From Pseudoscleropodium purum (Eukaryota > Streptophyta > Bryopsida > Hypnales > Brachytheciaceae), in contig OZ017795.1 of the NCBI GenBank assembly GCA_963969395.1, forward strand, positions 14,446,001 to 14,510,000: DNA of 64,000 nt, read 5' to 3'. Shown piece after piece: positions 35,940 to 48,289 of the stretch (its first letter is position 1; each line of letters opens with the position of its first letter). The position numbers and the translations under genes were made by a program. The notes beneath the pieces were generated by a model. It made no database searches. It was not told the DNA's origin and was given only the letters and a program-made list of their open reading frames with translations.

Positions 35940-36955
35940 ACACAAAATTACGTGGATTCAAAGAAAACGAAAATTTGTCAGTTACTTCTAGAGATTATTC
36001 TATAAAGAAATTTATCTTGTAAACTATAAATGTTTTAGGGAAGATCATGGTCTACTAAAAAAATTGAACATGTGAACTGTAAATATTCTTTGGTTTATCC
36101 AAAAAAGATGCGGATTGAAAAATACAAAAAGCAAGTGCCAAAATACTTCAAGAAAACGGTCCACATCCAAATTCATTATGTGAAGTAGAAATTCTCAAAG
36201 GTGGTTCACAAAAATGGGGATTGAAAAAACAAACCCAAATACCAATTACTTCAAGAGAGTGCTCCACTAAGGAAATGCTTATGTAAACTATAAATGATAT
36301 AAGGTAGTTCCAAAAAAAATGTAAATTGAAAAAACAAACTGAAGTGCCAATTACTTCTAGAGAATGGGTCACTAAAAAACTAATCACATAAAATACAAAT
36401 GATCTAAGGTAGTTCAAAGCAAAATGTAGATTGAGATTAAAAAAACACCCAAGTGCTAAAATCTTATAGAGAATGGATCACTAAGAAAATGATAATGTAA
36501 AGTATAAATGATCTAACTATCTAAGGTAGTTCTAAAAGAAATGTGGATTGGAAAAGAAAACCCAAGTCCCAATTATAATAAGAGAATGGTCCACTAAGAA
36601 AATGATCATGTAAAGTGTATATGATCTAAGGTAGTTCCAAAAAACTGTAGATGGAAAAGTAACCCAAGTGTCAATTATTTCTAGAGCATGGTCTACTAAG
36701 AAAAGGATTGTGTAAAGAAAAAATGCTCTAAGGTAGTTCAACAATTGGGATTGAATACAAAAATGGTGATTGTTAAAATAAATCAAGTGTCAATTACTTT
36801 GAGAGCTTGGTCTACTAAAAAAATAAACATGTACACTATAAATGTTCCTTGGTAGTTAAAAAAAATGTGGATTCAAAAAAATAAAAACCAAGTGCCAATT
36901 ACCACAAAAGAATGGTCCACTAAGAAAATGATCACGTATATTAGAGATGTTAGTT
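35940..36955. repeat. Minisatellite of about 105-115 bp units
   Basis: Roughly nine units in direct array. The unit contains GTGCCAATTACTTCTAGAG, AATGGTCCACTAAGAAAATGA, TAAACTATAAATGATCTAAG and GGTAGTTCCAAAAAAATG. Unit anchors lie near 35980, 36148, 36240, 36347, 36455, 36568, 36676, 36788 and 36892. Units differ by substitutions and short indels. Spacing is too long and units too diverged for CRISPR. The minus-strand frames here simply read through the array. Confidence 0.85.
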
Positions 36956-37039
36956 GAACAGGAAAAACAAATAAAACATAAAAATCCACCTCTACCCAAA
37001 GTACAATAAATCAAAATTCCTTTCACCTTCTACTAGGAG

Positions 37040-37195
37040 TGCTAGTGGACGTAGCGTCCCGACCGCCGTCGGAAAGCGGACGGCCCGAGGCGGACACCCA
37101 GATCGTGCGGACCAGATCAGTCCGTGCGTCGATCGGACGGCCGTAATCGGGCGGACGGGCGGACGCTGCGTCCACGTCCGGACGTCATGTCAACC
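37040..37195. other. CpG-dense GC island of about 155 bp
   Basis: This short block is strongly GC-rich in otherwise AT-rich DNA, with many CGGACG-type motifs and near-palindromes such as GGACGTAGCGTCC near 37048. It lies next to the 3' end of the piggyBac-like pseudogene. It could be a transposon end or other inserted fragment; nothing ties it to a family. Confidence 0.5.
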
Positions 37196-37209
37196 CTGAT
37201 TTCGTGTGA

Positions 37210-38760
37210 GAGCATCATACAATTCTACCTTGAACTTGAGGTGAGAAATTCACCTTTCTTGGTGTTGGCAACAGCGGTACATGATTCCCAAATAGATGAC
37301 ATACATATTCACTACTGTTGTATCCAATAGGAAATAAAAAAAATTTAGTGCCACCACTTGTAGAAATGAATTTGGCTAGAGTATGAAGCTTGCAATTGGT
37401 TAGCCACATCTACCCCTTTCATATGCATGGTATACTCAAGATGGATAGGGGATGTAGGAATTGGGTCCCTTCTAGCCCGATTACTACATGGAACCGCAGG
37501 CACTAGTACACATGGGAACTCAATGGGCAATGCATGAGTGGAAATGAGGAGAATTAGACATTTGTCTTTTTACAACACACATGCAATGCCCTAGATTTAT
37601 CACTACAAGAGAATAGCAACCAAATTGATAGACAATGTCCGAATTGACAGAAAAAATGTCTGAATTGACAAAAAAATGACAAAAAAAGTGTCCAAATTGT
37701 TAGAAAATGATAACATCGCCTTATAGTGTATACATCCTCCATTGTAGTGTATCCTTGAGGTGAATTCTTCCAATTTTGAATTGCTTTTAATTCAAGGAGG
37801 AGGCCCACTAAATTTGACTTCATAGTACCCGTTGCATAAATGTCAAGAGCAACCGACTCCATAAATAATTCAATGCTAGAGAAATAGTTGTCCGTGACAA
37901 CTACAATACTACATGTTCATTTTCCTTTAGCCCATTCAACAACCTCATCACCATATTGTGAGCCACGTTTGCCTCTCCATGAACCACTAGTGTTATTTCT
38001 TCTCCCCCATAATTGTTGACCCTACAATAGATCTTAAAATTGAACACTTACTTTGTTGAAGAGTTGGCCAAATACCAAACCTTGATCCCCCATTTTTGTG
38101 GTTTTTTAGGCATATATTGTCAAGCAAGATAATAAGAACCTTTCTACCATATCATCATTTTGGCTAAGGTTATAAATTTGCCCAAAGTCCATTCATGCTT
38201 GAAACTATCTCAAATGTCATGTATAAACCACTGCACTTGGCCCATCTTGTTATAACCGGGCACATCTCTCTCTTGTATGTAGCTAGCAAGGTTGGTGACA
38301 TGTAAACATTTAGTAATCACTTCAAACCTTGCCCTAAATAGAATCTTGGAAATTCGTGGACAATGGAAAATGGAACCCTCTTTGCTCCAATAGGTCCTCA
38401 TATGAGGTTGTTTTTCCCAATGCATCAATATGCAAGCTGCTAAATAGGCCTTCAAAGTGCGCATAGTCATAGGCAATCATCTTTGTCCACCCCTTGTTTT
38501 CATGTGCTCATTAGGTGTGGTTGCATAATGATTATTCTCCACTACAAGTTTATACAAGAGGGTGTAAGGCCAAAACAAAGAGAACAATCACATAAAAGGT
38601 GGCATTGCCCCAAATATTCCAATTGGCTCTAGTGCACCTACAAATACTTTGGGCTCTAGGAAATAGATGAAATTTAATCAGGGGTACAACGAATGGCGGA
38701 ACCTATGGTTCACACAATGAAGATTATCCAAGCTACCTCCTTTGCTTGAGTCATCTCCCT
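37210..38760 (-). pseudogene. piggyBac-like transposase (DDE_Tnp_1_7 type), broken
   Basis: Reading the minus strand from about 38.7 kb down, piggyBac landmarks occur in order across three frames. They are an acidic leader, LFWPYTLLYKLVVEN, MTMRTLKAYLAACILMHWEK with MRTYWS, RARFEVITKCLHVTN, QYMPKKPQKWGIKVWYL, VVTDNYFSSIELF, GTMKSN, HMKGVDVANQLQASYSS with FYKWWH, and TTVVNMYVIYL. The first catalytic aspartate position (before the MPKKP motif) reads TLAKMM, so Asp is lost. The Asp of TDNYF and of GVDVANQ remain. Several stops and frameshifts are present. The family cuts and pastes DNA at TTAA. No matching terminal repeats were found around it. Confidence 0.85.
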
Positions 38761-41062
38761 CATATGCATCCTCAAAACCTTATGAGGTACACAATATTGG
38801 AGCCCTATTCTCCACTCTATGGTACAATGTTGAAGAATTGATATATACCTTTGCTTGTAGTATAGAATCAAAACTATTATGTCCATTGTCTTGAAAATTG
38901 CCATCGTCTTCATCCATCCAGTTAGGTTGTGAAGTAGGTTTATCCAAATTTGTCTTGGGTTTGAAACATAGAAGATCAATAAAAATACATCCACAAATTC
39001 AATATATATGTGTCATTCAAAATAATATGGGTAGATTTTGCCAAAACCATTTGGACCCTTTATAATTTTTGAATATGGTATACAAATGTCCCAATCTTTA
39101 GTGCACAAAAGTCTTGAATCATTTTTCCAATAGCCAAAAAATCATATTTACCAATCTAATATTTGTAAATCCACATAATTACTAAATTGTCTATCATTTG
39201 CTAAAACTAACAGTGGTCAATTCAAACAATCCAATAACAGTAAGTGGAGAAAATTATTTCTCCTTAGATGACTAGCCAAGACAAAAGTATGAAAATTTGA
39301 CCTATCTAACAATAAAAACTAGACATATGAAGGTAGCCATTAATCAAATTGGAAGCCAAAATTGAACTAGTCTCTCCTTGTTGAGAGAGAAGACAATTCA
39401 GGTAAGTTTGAGGGAGGAGAAACTATTGGCCTCCTTTGGTCTGCCTAGTTCTTTGGCCTTCCATGTTCAACCTCTCTTTCCAGTCTTCCTCTTCTAAGCT
39501 CCTATCTCGGCCTACCCCATCCAGCGTTGAATCCCAGCCTTCCCTGTCAGGAAAAATTCTTCAACCTCTCCTGTCTAGCCCACTTTCTCAGCCTCCTTCT
39601 TCCTCATTATTTCTACTCCCTACTAGACTGCCAGCCTACTAGCTTGTAATAGGGTAGGGCATATGCTGCTAGCATGGCTACTTCGAGCATCGTGCCTTGA
39701 AGAAGAGCAACTAGTACCTTGATATGGTTGCCTGAGCATCAACAAATGCTCATTGGCTCAAGCCACGCCCCCGTTGTATGTAGATCGTTAACTTTGGATC
39801 AACACTCTTACCAAGTCGTCTCTTGGAATTTGAATTCCATTTCTTTCCCGCCATCCCAAAGGTTACACATCTCGTTGTTGTGTTGTTGCCAAGACTTCTT
39901 TGCCTTCTTTTTTTTGGAAGAAACGCTAGTTGTGTAGGAGCTCTTCTAGCCAAGCAAATCCTTTGTTGTAGTAGCCATCTTATTCATCCCCATCACTTCC
40001 CGATTCTTTCAAGTACCTCTTAATATAAGAGTTGTATGCCTCAACTAGTGCTTCATCAAGTAGCTCTTAGCTTTCTTGCAAGTTCGGATTCAGCAACCTA
40101 ATGCGCATATTATTGTCAATATAGGGGGTGACTACAAGGACTATTACTTGCTATAGGGATTGAGGTGTCATTCGAGGAAGTGTCAGTTGATGAAAGCTAT
40201 AGACTTGTTGATTTTTCTTTTTTATACAGGGTGTTGCCACACTAACGCTACAACCTTGAACTTCGCCTTAGAAGTACATCATCACTAGCAAGCTAGAGAT
40301 TGACAAAGAAAAGAATGTAAGTCACCCTCCAATTTGTGGACCTTTTTTTGTTTGTAGAGAGTATGCAAGTGTGGGCTAGTTGATGTACCAAATAAGAGAA
40401 AGAGAAAGTAGAAGAGAAATGTATGACTTATCCATTATTCCTTCTAGAATAGTGGGAATCTTGGCATTGCATTTAAGGGAGGTTTTAGAAAACATTATGT
40501 TAATATCAAGCCACACTCACTCGTTGATTAGTGCAAGAATCTCAAGATGAAATTGTTGTTGTTCACACAAGTCCAAATACCTTGCAACTTATTTGTAAAA
40601 GTGGTGTCGATAGTTTTGTGGTTGTGGATTTATTGGCCACTTAAAGCTGTCTTTTGATATAGGTAATGATTGCAAATGAGTGACACTAAACAAAGCTAGG
40701 ACCCTACTTGCTTGTAGTGAGGACACTCCCTCTTTGTCTATAAAAAGTTGGTATAGCAAGTTTGCAACAAGTTGAGTTTGCACAGGTACAACAATACCAA
40801 TGTCGATAATTTCACATGAGAATCTAGTCCTTCTAAGGTACAATAAGCTTCAACGAATGACTAATGCTTTATTTCTACTTTGTTGTACAAGACCTTTTAT
40901 CTAGCCGCCTTTTGTGCCAAAAACTCTCAGCTCCTTTGATAGATGTGGCTTTACTACCCTAGACTTCCTGTTGGCGATCAAGTTCAAAGTTAGTAGTAAC
41001 TTTGAACAAGCGACCAATTTGGAGAAACTTTTGATCCTATTCCAAATTAGTGTCAACCTTAA
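38761..41062. other. Spacer, nothing recognised
   Basis: The minus-strand frame at 38710-38994 may in part be an eroded N-terminus of the piggyBac-like pseudogene. The region 39430-39650 is pyrimidine-rich on the plus strand and yields a low-complexity S/L/P frame. No gene is supported. Confidence 0.4.
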
Positions 41063-42322
41063 CACTATAAGAAAACCATGTTTTTGGTGCCGTTAGCCAA
41101 GAACGGCACCTATCTTCTAAGATGTCACTGCTAATCACATAAACACCCACAATAGTGAAAATTTTGCTTGACGTCATCGCGCATATGCTGTTGAAAATTG
41201 AATAATGTTTGGACATCAAGTGAGATGTATATGTCTTTGAAGACATCCTACAAAATGTCACAAACAACAAGTTGGTTGCTTCACATTTTTTAAGAACATC
41301 CAAAAAAACGTGCTTGTGCCACATCAACAAATAGATCCATTTTGACTATGGATAAGTTAATAAAATTACTATGGTTTGTGGTAAAAGGTTGACCATATGT
41401 GAAAAATTTAGAGGAAAAGGAGCCATGTGACATGCTTTGCAAAAAAAAAATGGATGGATGAGTACCATGGATGAAAAGAGATAACCTCTATTCAAGTAGA
41501 GTAGTGGAAGTGAAACAATCCATATGGGATATGTCAAACAACATGATCTCAATGTCAGAAACAACATTGAGATGCTTAAAACAATATCAAAATATCTTAA
41601 TGAACGTCTAAACGTTCGAAATAATGTTGAGAAGTACAATGGCCAAGTTTTCATATTCTAGTTATCTGATATCTTTTGTCTCACCATGGACAGAGAATAG
41701 ATACAAATATGACTTTTGTAATCTTCATCTTCACTAATTTTTAATGAAGGAATTCCTTCATTTTGCCATCAAAAATTCTCTTGATGGTAGATGGTCAATT
41801 TTCTTTAATTCTTGGTGAATTCTACAATTTTTTTGGTTGTTTTTATTTTATTTTTTAATTTATTTTAACTAATTGTTTTTTGTTAGCCTTGCCCTGCAGG
41901 TATGGTATGCACTAATTGATTTCTCAAAAAACATCTAATTGGATGTCTCAAAAAGCAACATTAAAATTTTCAAACTAATATGTTGACTATGTCAGATTCT
42001 TTATGGGTCCACGTTGGATTTATAAAAAGTCCATGTCACAAATGAAAAAGGTACCCAATATGGTGTTGCCTACCAAAAAAGCATTAATGAATCACTAACG
42101 TGTCTTCTACGTGCCTTTTTTTTAGAACCTTAAAGACTTTGTTCTTCATGAAGTAAAAAAAAACATGCAAAAATTGGACGCGTTTTCACTTGATTTTGCA
42201 CATTTTTTGCTTGTTTATTGTAACAAATTTTAGGTTACATCAATGTTGACAGATGCCTCATCAAAAAAAATGTGAGGGCACATTTTTTCTGACATCACAA
42301 AAAATCTAGGTTTTTTATAGTA
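41063..42322. mobile_element. CACTA-type non-autonomous element, 1.26 kb
   Basis: The left end is CACTATAAGAAAACCATG. The right end, read in reverse, is TACTATAAAAAACCTAG, matching at about 20 of 25 positions. CACTA ends define the EnSpm superfamily. The flanks TAA and CAA could be a mutated 3-bp target duplication. A short hairpin GTGCCGTT...AACGGCAC lies just inside the left end. No transposase coding sequence is recognised. Confidence 0.6.
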
Positions 42323-43327
42323 CAAGCTGGTGGCAACTTTAGACAAGCTATCTCCCTATTTCAAGGTTGGACATCAACCTTAGTAGCTTTGACTTTTACT
42401 TGTTGGCAACTTCCCCGATTGTGAGTTGAATTTAAGCTAGCAACAATTGCCCAAGCAATGACTTTGTCTCTTGACTTAGGTCGTAGAGAGTGCCACCCCA
42501 AATCTTCTAATTGATTGATGTGCTTCGTGGTTCCTCTACTACCTACATTTGTAGCCTCCCTTGACAATGTATCTACTAAATGTGTAAACATGGAACTCTT
42601 GATTTCTATCATTGGCTATTATATGTGTTTACATTTTCATGATCATATTGTGTTCCATGTTTAGTGAGTTCTGTGCAGGTAGCATTATCATGTTTAATCC
42701 ATCTGCCAAAGAGAGAAATGGCAAATTTTTATTATCCTTTTTTTGCACTTTAGTGTGTGCTGCTAAATTGTTGAAGCGAAATAATTACTATTGACAATGC
42801 ATTAGAATTACATGCAATGGTCTTCAATGTTAGAATTAGTGAAAATCTATATACTATGTCACCAAATTTTCATTGAGTAGCCTTGACGTTGAGGTCTAAT
42901 TGGTGATATGCCGCATTGAAAAGTGGCAAAAATTTTATTGTGAATTTGATTGCCCACGGTACCATGAAATTGATGAATACTATGTTCATAATGCTTGATA
43001 TCCATTGTTAAATCCATTGCTAATTGAAAAAAACAATAGTTGCAATAGATGCTACCGGAGCAATCACAATGACATGGTCCTCTATAACAACCATCTCATG
43101 GACTATATGGTAGGAGGTCCATAAATGGACCATCTAAGGGTTGGAACTAGATTTTGGAGAGGCTAAACATCTTGAAAAAAAATGAATAAATTAACCTTGA
43201 AAGACAAGTAGAATTGACATCTAACCTAAGCTGTTTTCATACTTTCTGGACCTTTATAGAATTAGTAACAAATTTCTGAAGTTGAAAAAAAGTGGTCATT
43301 TGTGGTCATCAGAAGCGACCACCTTCT
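42323..43327. other. Spacer, nothing recognised
   Basis: No gene or repeat boundary recognised. Confidence 0.4.
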
Positions 43328-43372
43328 AGAATGTGCATAGTTGGTACATTGAAGAAAGCAAAATGTACTTGT
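43328..43372 (+). pseudogene. Fragment of TIR-NB-LRR exon 4 (kinase-2 region)
   Basis: The segment with GTACATTGAAGAAAGCAAAA and TGTACTTG aligns with 26695-26738 of the intact gene, just after the kinase-2 motif. It is the first visible piece of the pseudogene that continues at 45640. The match is short, but its position and orientation fit. Confidence 0.55.
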
Positions 43373-43559
43373 GAATCATATTTGCTTTCATGCTTGGTTG
43401 GAGTTCAAGCCTCCTACTTAACTTGAAGTCTTCAGCTTTTGTGAATGTATCCTTAGACAATTCAGTCAGCACTTGTATAGAATAGAAACCCATTTTTCTA
43501 CGATAGTGATTCCTTGCCCTAAGGTCTATCCTTCTACATTTGGTTAAGATTCAAAATTT

Positions 43560-44328
43560 TGAGCTACAGTGTAATTGGATGCTACCCTTCAAGCACTGAA
43601 AATTATTTATCATATCATAATTATTTTTCGCTAAAATCCAAAAGTTTAGAAAAATGGTGCCCCTAAAAGCTACAGTTCACTCCCTCATTTTTCAACCCGA
43701 AATATTTATTTTTCCTGCAAGTACTAGCTTGCTTCAAATTGCTATATTGTCCAAAAAAATGGTATTTGGATGTTTAGGGGTTAACCTATGAAGTCTCAAA
43801 GTTCCTATGAGGGACTCTAGGGATTTTAGATAGGCCCATGTTTGGCTCAATTTTTAACATGATTTTTTGGGACTTTTTTTGAACATAGGAAATCACATTA
43901 GCTTTCTAGAAAATCACATTAGTTTTCAATCAATATCCAAGAGCAAAAATAATGTCACCCTAAGTTCAATAAGCAATTTGAGGGGCAAAGCAAAAAAATT
44001 TCAAAAAATTGGACTTTCTAAATTAAATTTTTTTGGTAAAGATTACATTTTTGTCTACTGATGAAGCTTTGATTCATCCTATATAAACTAGTGATAAAAA
44101 AAATTATAGACAATCTTGTTTTGAGGCAATTTAAGCATTTTTTTTAGCATATAACTTGTAGGATTCAATTTTTAATGCAATGTTAATGACTTTTCAAAAA
44201 ATATTAGAGAGAGGTAAGTTTGCTTCCTTGAAAAGTCTCACATTTGGAATTATTGTGTTTCAATTCCATCTTTGAGCTATTAATGATTTAGTTTTTTTGT
44301 TCAATTTTGAACCTACTTCTATACTTTT
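43560..44328 (+). mobile_element. Remains of TTAA family B-like elements in pseudogene
   Basis: A terminus TTTGGATGTTTAGGGGTTAA ends at 43784. After it, 43785-44328 aligns with 44350-44865 (shared GATGAAGCTTTGATTCATCC / GTGAAGCTTTGATTCATTCC). This is therefore an older partial copy standing next to the element at 44329. No coding capacity. Confidence 0.6.
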
Positions 44329-45600
44329 CTAACCTCTAAAGGACCATTGTCCCTTCAGGGGACAAATGGGATTTCAGGCAGGTACCTATAGGCTGAAATT
44401 TTTTCCTTATTTCTTCAAACTTTTTTTGAAGATAGAAAAATTGATTAGCTTCATGGGAATATAATTTTCTTTTTCAATTGGTGCCTTGATATAGAAGTTA
44501 TGCCCAAATAAGCTCAAAAGAAGGGACAGGGGGCAGCTAAAAAAAATTTCAAAAATTTGAATTCAAAATTTTTAAAATTTTTTTACTCATAGATCATATT
44601 TTTGTATACACGTGAAGCTTTGATTCATTCCATTTGGATTTTTTATGAGAAAGTTATGGATAATCTTGTTTTTTGGGCACTTGTAGGATTCATTTCTGAA
44701 TGCAATTTTTACAATTTTTCAAAAAAAAGTTTCACATGGTCAATCTTTCTTGCTAGAACAATCTCACCATTGTAATTAGTGCATTTTAATTTCATTTTAG
44801 AGATATGGATATTTTAAATTCTCCTTCTATCTCATACCTACTTCTACTTAGAAATTTTTTAAAGAATAAAAATTAAGTTTTTTTGAATATTTTGAATTTT
44901 TTCTAAACTCTCAACTCAATTTTATACCATTAAGATTTAAAGCTCAAAACTTTGGAGTGCAAAAAATTAAAGTTAAAAATGTTCAAAGTTAAAAAATCTA
45001 GTCTCACAATGTACTGAAAAACTAGTTTTTTCCACTTTAAACACAAATACCATGCAATCTGTACTATCAAAAATTTTGAAATTTTTTCCACAAATTTTCA
45101 TAATATTTAGGTGTAATATCCCACAATTAGATGTGAAAAAAAAACAATTAAATTTATTTTTACCTCTTGCTACAGAAATGGTAGTTTTGAGTGTTTTTTG
45201 GCAAAGGAAAGACCTTGGTCCTTTAGGGGTTAATGAGTAAAAATTAAGTGTGTGTTTTTAGAATTTTTTTTCTAAATTCTCAACTCAAATTTTTCAACCT
45301 AAAATATTAAAAATTAAAAATCCATATTGCAAAAATTTGAAGTTAAGAAGATTCAAAAGCAAAAAATCTAGTTGAGCAAGGTGCAAAAATATTTGATTTC
45401 CTCACTTTAAATGCAAATATCTTTTAGTCTATGTGGTCAAAGTGTAGGAAATTTCTTCCACACATTTTTATAAAAATCTAGTTCAAGATACAATTGTTAG
45501 GTGTAGAAAAAAGTATCTTTAAATATTTTGTTCTTTGCAATAGAAATGAAAATTTTGAGGGGGTTTTGGTGAAAAAAGGCCTTGGGACTTTAGAGATTGA
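44329..45600 (+). mobile_element. TTAA family B-like element with duplicated right end (B3)
   Basis: Left end CTAACCTCTAAAGGACC; right end GGTCCTTTAGGGGTTAA at 45217-45233, giving 905 bp. Beyond it, 45234-45600 repeats 44866-45233 almost in full, ending GGGACTTTAGAGATTGATG, a decayed second right terminus. The right end shares ACAGAAATGGTAGTTTTGAG with the B1 end (CTAGAAATGGCAGTTTTGG). The cluster interrupts exon 4 of the TIR-NB-LRR pseudogene. Confidence 0.7.
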
Positions 45601-45629
45601 TGTATGATTTAAGGTTTGTTCAACTTTAT

Positions 45630-46313
45630 ATTAGCTTGAAAAACTTCGAAAACTCAATTAGGTCAAATTAGTGAATATTAGTTGAAGTAGAAGATAAACT
45701 TAGACTATTTAAACAACGACAAGTTCAACCACTTCAACAATTATTAGATATTTTGAAATGGCTATACAAGCAAGATGCAATTTTTTATTCAATATGTAAG
45801 TCTTTGATTTTAGCAAGCGTGATGATATTCATGTGGTTGTAATTTTATACATGTATGATTAGTTCTGTAAATATTCTATATTGTAAAGGAATAATGTTGG
45901 TTAGATATGAATTATTTAGTGATTCCAAGTCTTAGATTGTTGTATACTTGAAAAGATGTTGATTGTTTTCTTGATGTTGGAATTTTAGTTGAAGACTTTA
46001 AAAAGAAGGCACTTTTTGACTTTTTTATGAATAAAATTGGCTTGGAATTTAGAATCCATGATGTACATCTTGATTTCATAAAAGAAGAGGTTTAAGCTTT
46101 GGAATCAAGGTTCCAAAAGGAGTCAAATTTTATATGAATTGAAAATTGCTTAGTTACCTTATCTTATACACTCCGTTCAAAGAGAAATTGTTAAAATTTA
46201 GAAAAGATGGGGATTCATGAAAGTAATGTGAAGAAAACCAAAAATGATGATTTACTCTCTTGCAAATGTTCACTTATAAACGCACTCAGGAACTTAAATG
46301 TTAAAGGCATATA
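45630..46313 (+). pseudogene. TIR-NB-LRR pseudogene, middle part (end of exon 4, intron, start of exon 5)
   Basis: Segment 45640-45805 aligns with 27030-27320 of the intact gene (CTCAATTAGGTCAAATTAG, AAGTTCAACCACTTCAACAA, GAAATGGCTATACAAGCA), with deletions, up to a GTAAGT donor. Segment 45985-46310 aligns with exon 5: TTGAAGACTTTAAAAAGAAGG, then GGAATTTAGAATCCATGATG, the MHD region. An in-frame TAA follows AAAGAAGAGGTT, and other changes disable it. The gene sequence stops at GGC and resumes after the retrotransposon at 52828. Confidence 0.8.
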
Positions 46314-46629
46314 TATCACAGACATATACCTTAGAACCTTCTCAAGAGGCTTCCTAGGTTTAAAAAGGAAGTTGTAGGCAATAGGAAGTCTCTTGAAGAG
46401 CTTCTTAAATAGATGAAGCTTCTTAAAAAGCTTCTTAGATATATGAAGCTTCTTGAAAAGCTTCCTAGATAGTAGTATATAAGAAAGTCAAGGCTAAGGT
46501 GATCCTTAGTCTCGACAACACATCTCTTGCACTCTTTGCTTTAGCTATACTCTTATACTCCTTGCAATATAAGATCTCTTCTTGTCATGGAAAATTCCTA
46601 GTTATCTTGTGTTTATGGTGTCCATAACA
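46314..46629 (+). repeat. 5' LTR of the chromovirus
   Basis: 316 bp, starting TATCACAGACATATACC and ending CATAACA. The right LTR starts TTTCACGAACATATACC, so the original start was probably TGTCAC, giving the usual TG...CA ends. It contains repeated AGCTTCTT motifs and GTAGTATATAAG, a possible TATA box, near 46471. The primer-binding site downstream was not matched to a tRNA. Confidence 0.85.
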
Positions 46630-47229
46630 GTTTATCGAGACTAAAATCAAATTTTGTTGTACATGATTTTTACTCTCGATTTTTTGTCACAACATATGGA
46701 CATAGTGTTAGATTGATTTAAAACTTAGAAGGTATACTTTTATTAAAGTTCTTTACCACCTCCTTTTTAGAAATCAAAATTTGGAGTAGTTCTCTAAAAT
46801 TTATGAGTGTTTGAAGTCTGAAGGGTATTTGAAAAATTCTGTTTTTAGTCATGTCTCGATACTTCAAAGCAATCAAAGTTGGAAAAGTTAGTAATTGGAT
46901 TTACCAATAAGATAATACTAGAGCTTAGTCTTTCTTGGTTGAGTGTAAATTATCCCTCTTTATAAAAGTATATGAATATTTAGAAGTTGTGGATTATCCT
47001 CCTCTAAACTAGTATTATCTTTTGCATTTTGCATTTCTTGATTGAGTGTGGACAATCCCTCTTTTCGGAAACAAAAACTTTAATCATTTAGAGATTGTGG
47101 ATTAACCATCCCTAAATTGGTTTTATTCCTAGTATAATTTTTTATTTTTTGGATAATATTGTTGAGTGAATTAGAATACCAAAGGGTGAAGACACTAATA
47201 TGGTTGATTTAGCTAAATAAAAATGAGAC

Positions 47230-48180
47230 GTGGTTTTGAAGGCCATTGAAGCTCTATCAATAAAGACAAATTGTACTGAAGATTTTGTCACAAAGCTCAA
47301 CACTGATCAAGGATCAATTAGTATGTATCAAGCTCTTCTACACACTTCAACTCATATAGACAATTCTGCTACTCAGAATCCCAATCCGAGTATCCCAACT
47401 TTCAAGGAGTCAAGAGTCAGCTTTTTTGAGAAGTTTGATGGTTCACGATCAAAGTTTAGAGGATTTGTGAATCAAGTCCAACTCATCACTTTTGTTCAAC
47501 CTCAGCAATATCCAATAGATGAGTCACGAGTGGGCTTAGTTGGCACTTTACTTATTAGACAAGCACTATCTTGGTTTGCTCCTTTATTCTCCTATCCTAA
47601 ACAACTTTGACACATTTCTAGCAGCCTTTGCAGAAGCTTTTGGAAAACATGATAAGATCCAATTGGCAATAACCTAGATTTGTTCTATACAACAAGGATC
47701 CTATTTTGCTTTAGTATATGCATTAGACTATAGACAATTAACTTGTGACATCAATTGGGACAAAAAAGCACTTACAAGTCAATTTCAATGGGGACTACAA
47801 GATGACGTTAAAGACTTATTACTAATTTACTATCACTACTTGATCCACAAACACTCAATGAGGCAATAAGTCAAGTTATAAAGTACGACAATCAATTGTT
47901 TTAATGACATCAAGATCAATACTTTTTTACTTTACCAAAGTCATATTCTTCTTCATTGATTACATCAGCAAATATTTCAAGCTTACATTTGGGAACAAAA
48001 GATATGCAAATTGATGCTGTACAATTCAAACCACTGATTGCACAAAAAAAAAATGGCATTTTGACAAAGATTTGTGTTTCTATTGTGGCGAACTTGGCTA
48101 CAAGGCTCTCAATTGCCAAAAGAAACAAAAGCAGTGTTTTTTCAAGACAAGAAGCGCAACTATATCGGAAAATGAGGATG
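47230..48180 (+). pseudogene. gag of the chromovirus, broken
   Basis: The capsid-type segment has FFEKFDGSRSKFRGFVNQ and RVGLVGTLLIRQALSWFAPL, typical of Ty3/gypsy gag of fungal or Tcn1-like elements. A zinc-knuckle remnant CFYCGELGYKALNC lies near 48069-48112, with Tyr in place of the usual His. Stops and frame changes separate the parts. Confidence 0.8.
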
Positions 48181-48289
48181 CCTGGCTACAATAGGGATTG
48201 TACGATTGGAGTCTTATACACTAGGAACCAATTTATGTCCTCATCTTTTTGCTTAACCTTCTCATTGTTTTACTATATCTCTAGTTTTT

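Noticed and set aside
36148..36786. Two minus-strand frames with repeated SLVxHSLExIG segments, resembling a membrane protein
   Set aside because: They are translations of the minisatellite units; stops interrupt the array and no start or context supports a gene.
35940..36955. CRISPR-like array
   Set aside because: Units are about 110 bp, diverged, and contiguous without short identical repeats and unique spacers. The context is eukaryotic.
37040..37195. Short frame and possible bacterial or viral fragment in the GC island
   Set aside because: It is too short for any assignment and no protein motif is visible.
39436..39642. Ser/Leu/Pro-rich 68-codon frame
   Set aside because: It is a low-complexity translation of a pyrimidine-rich tract.
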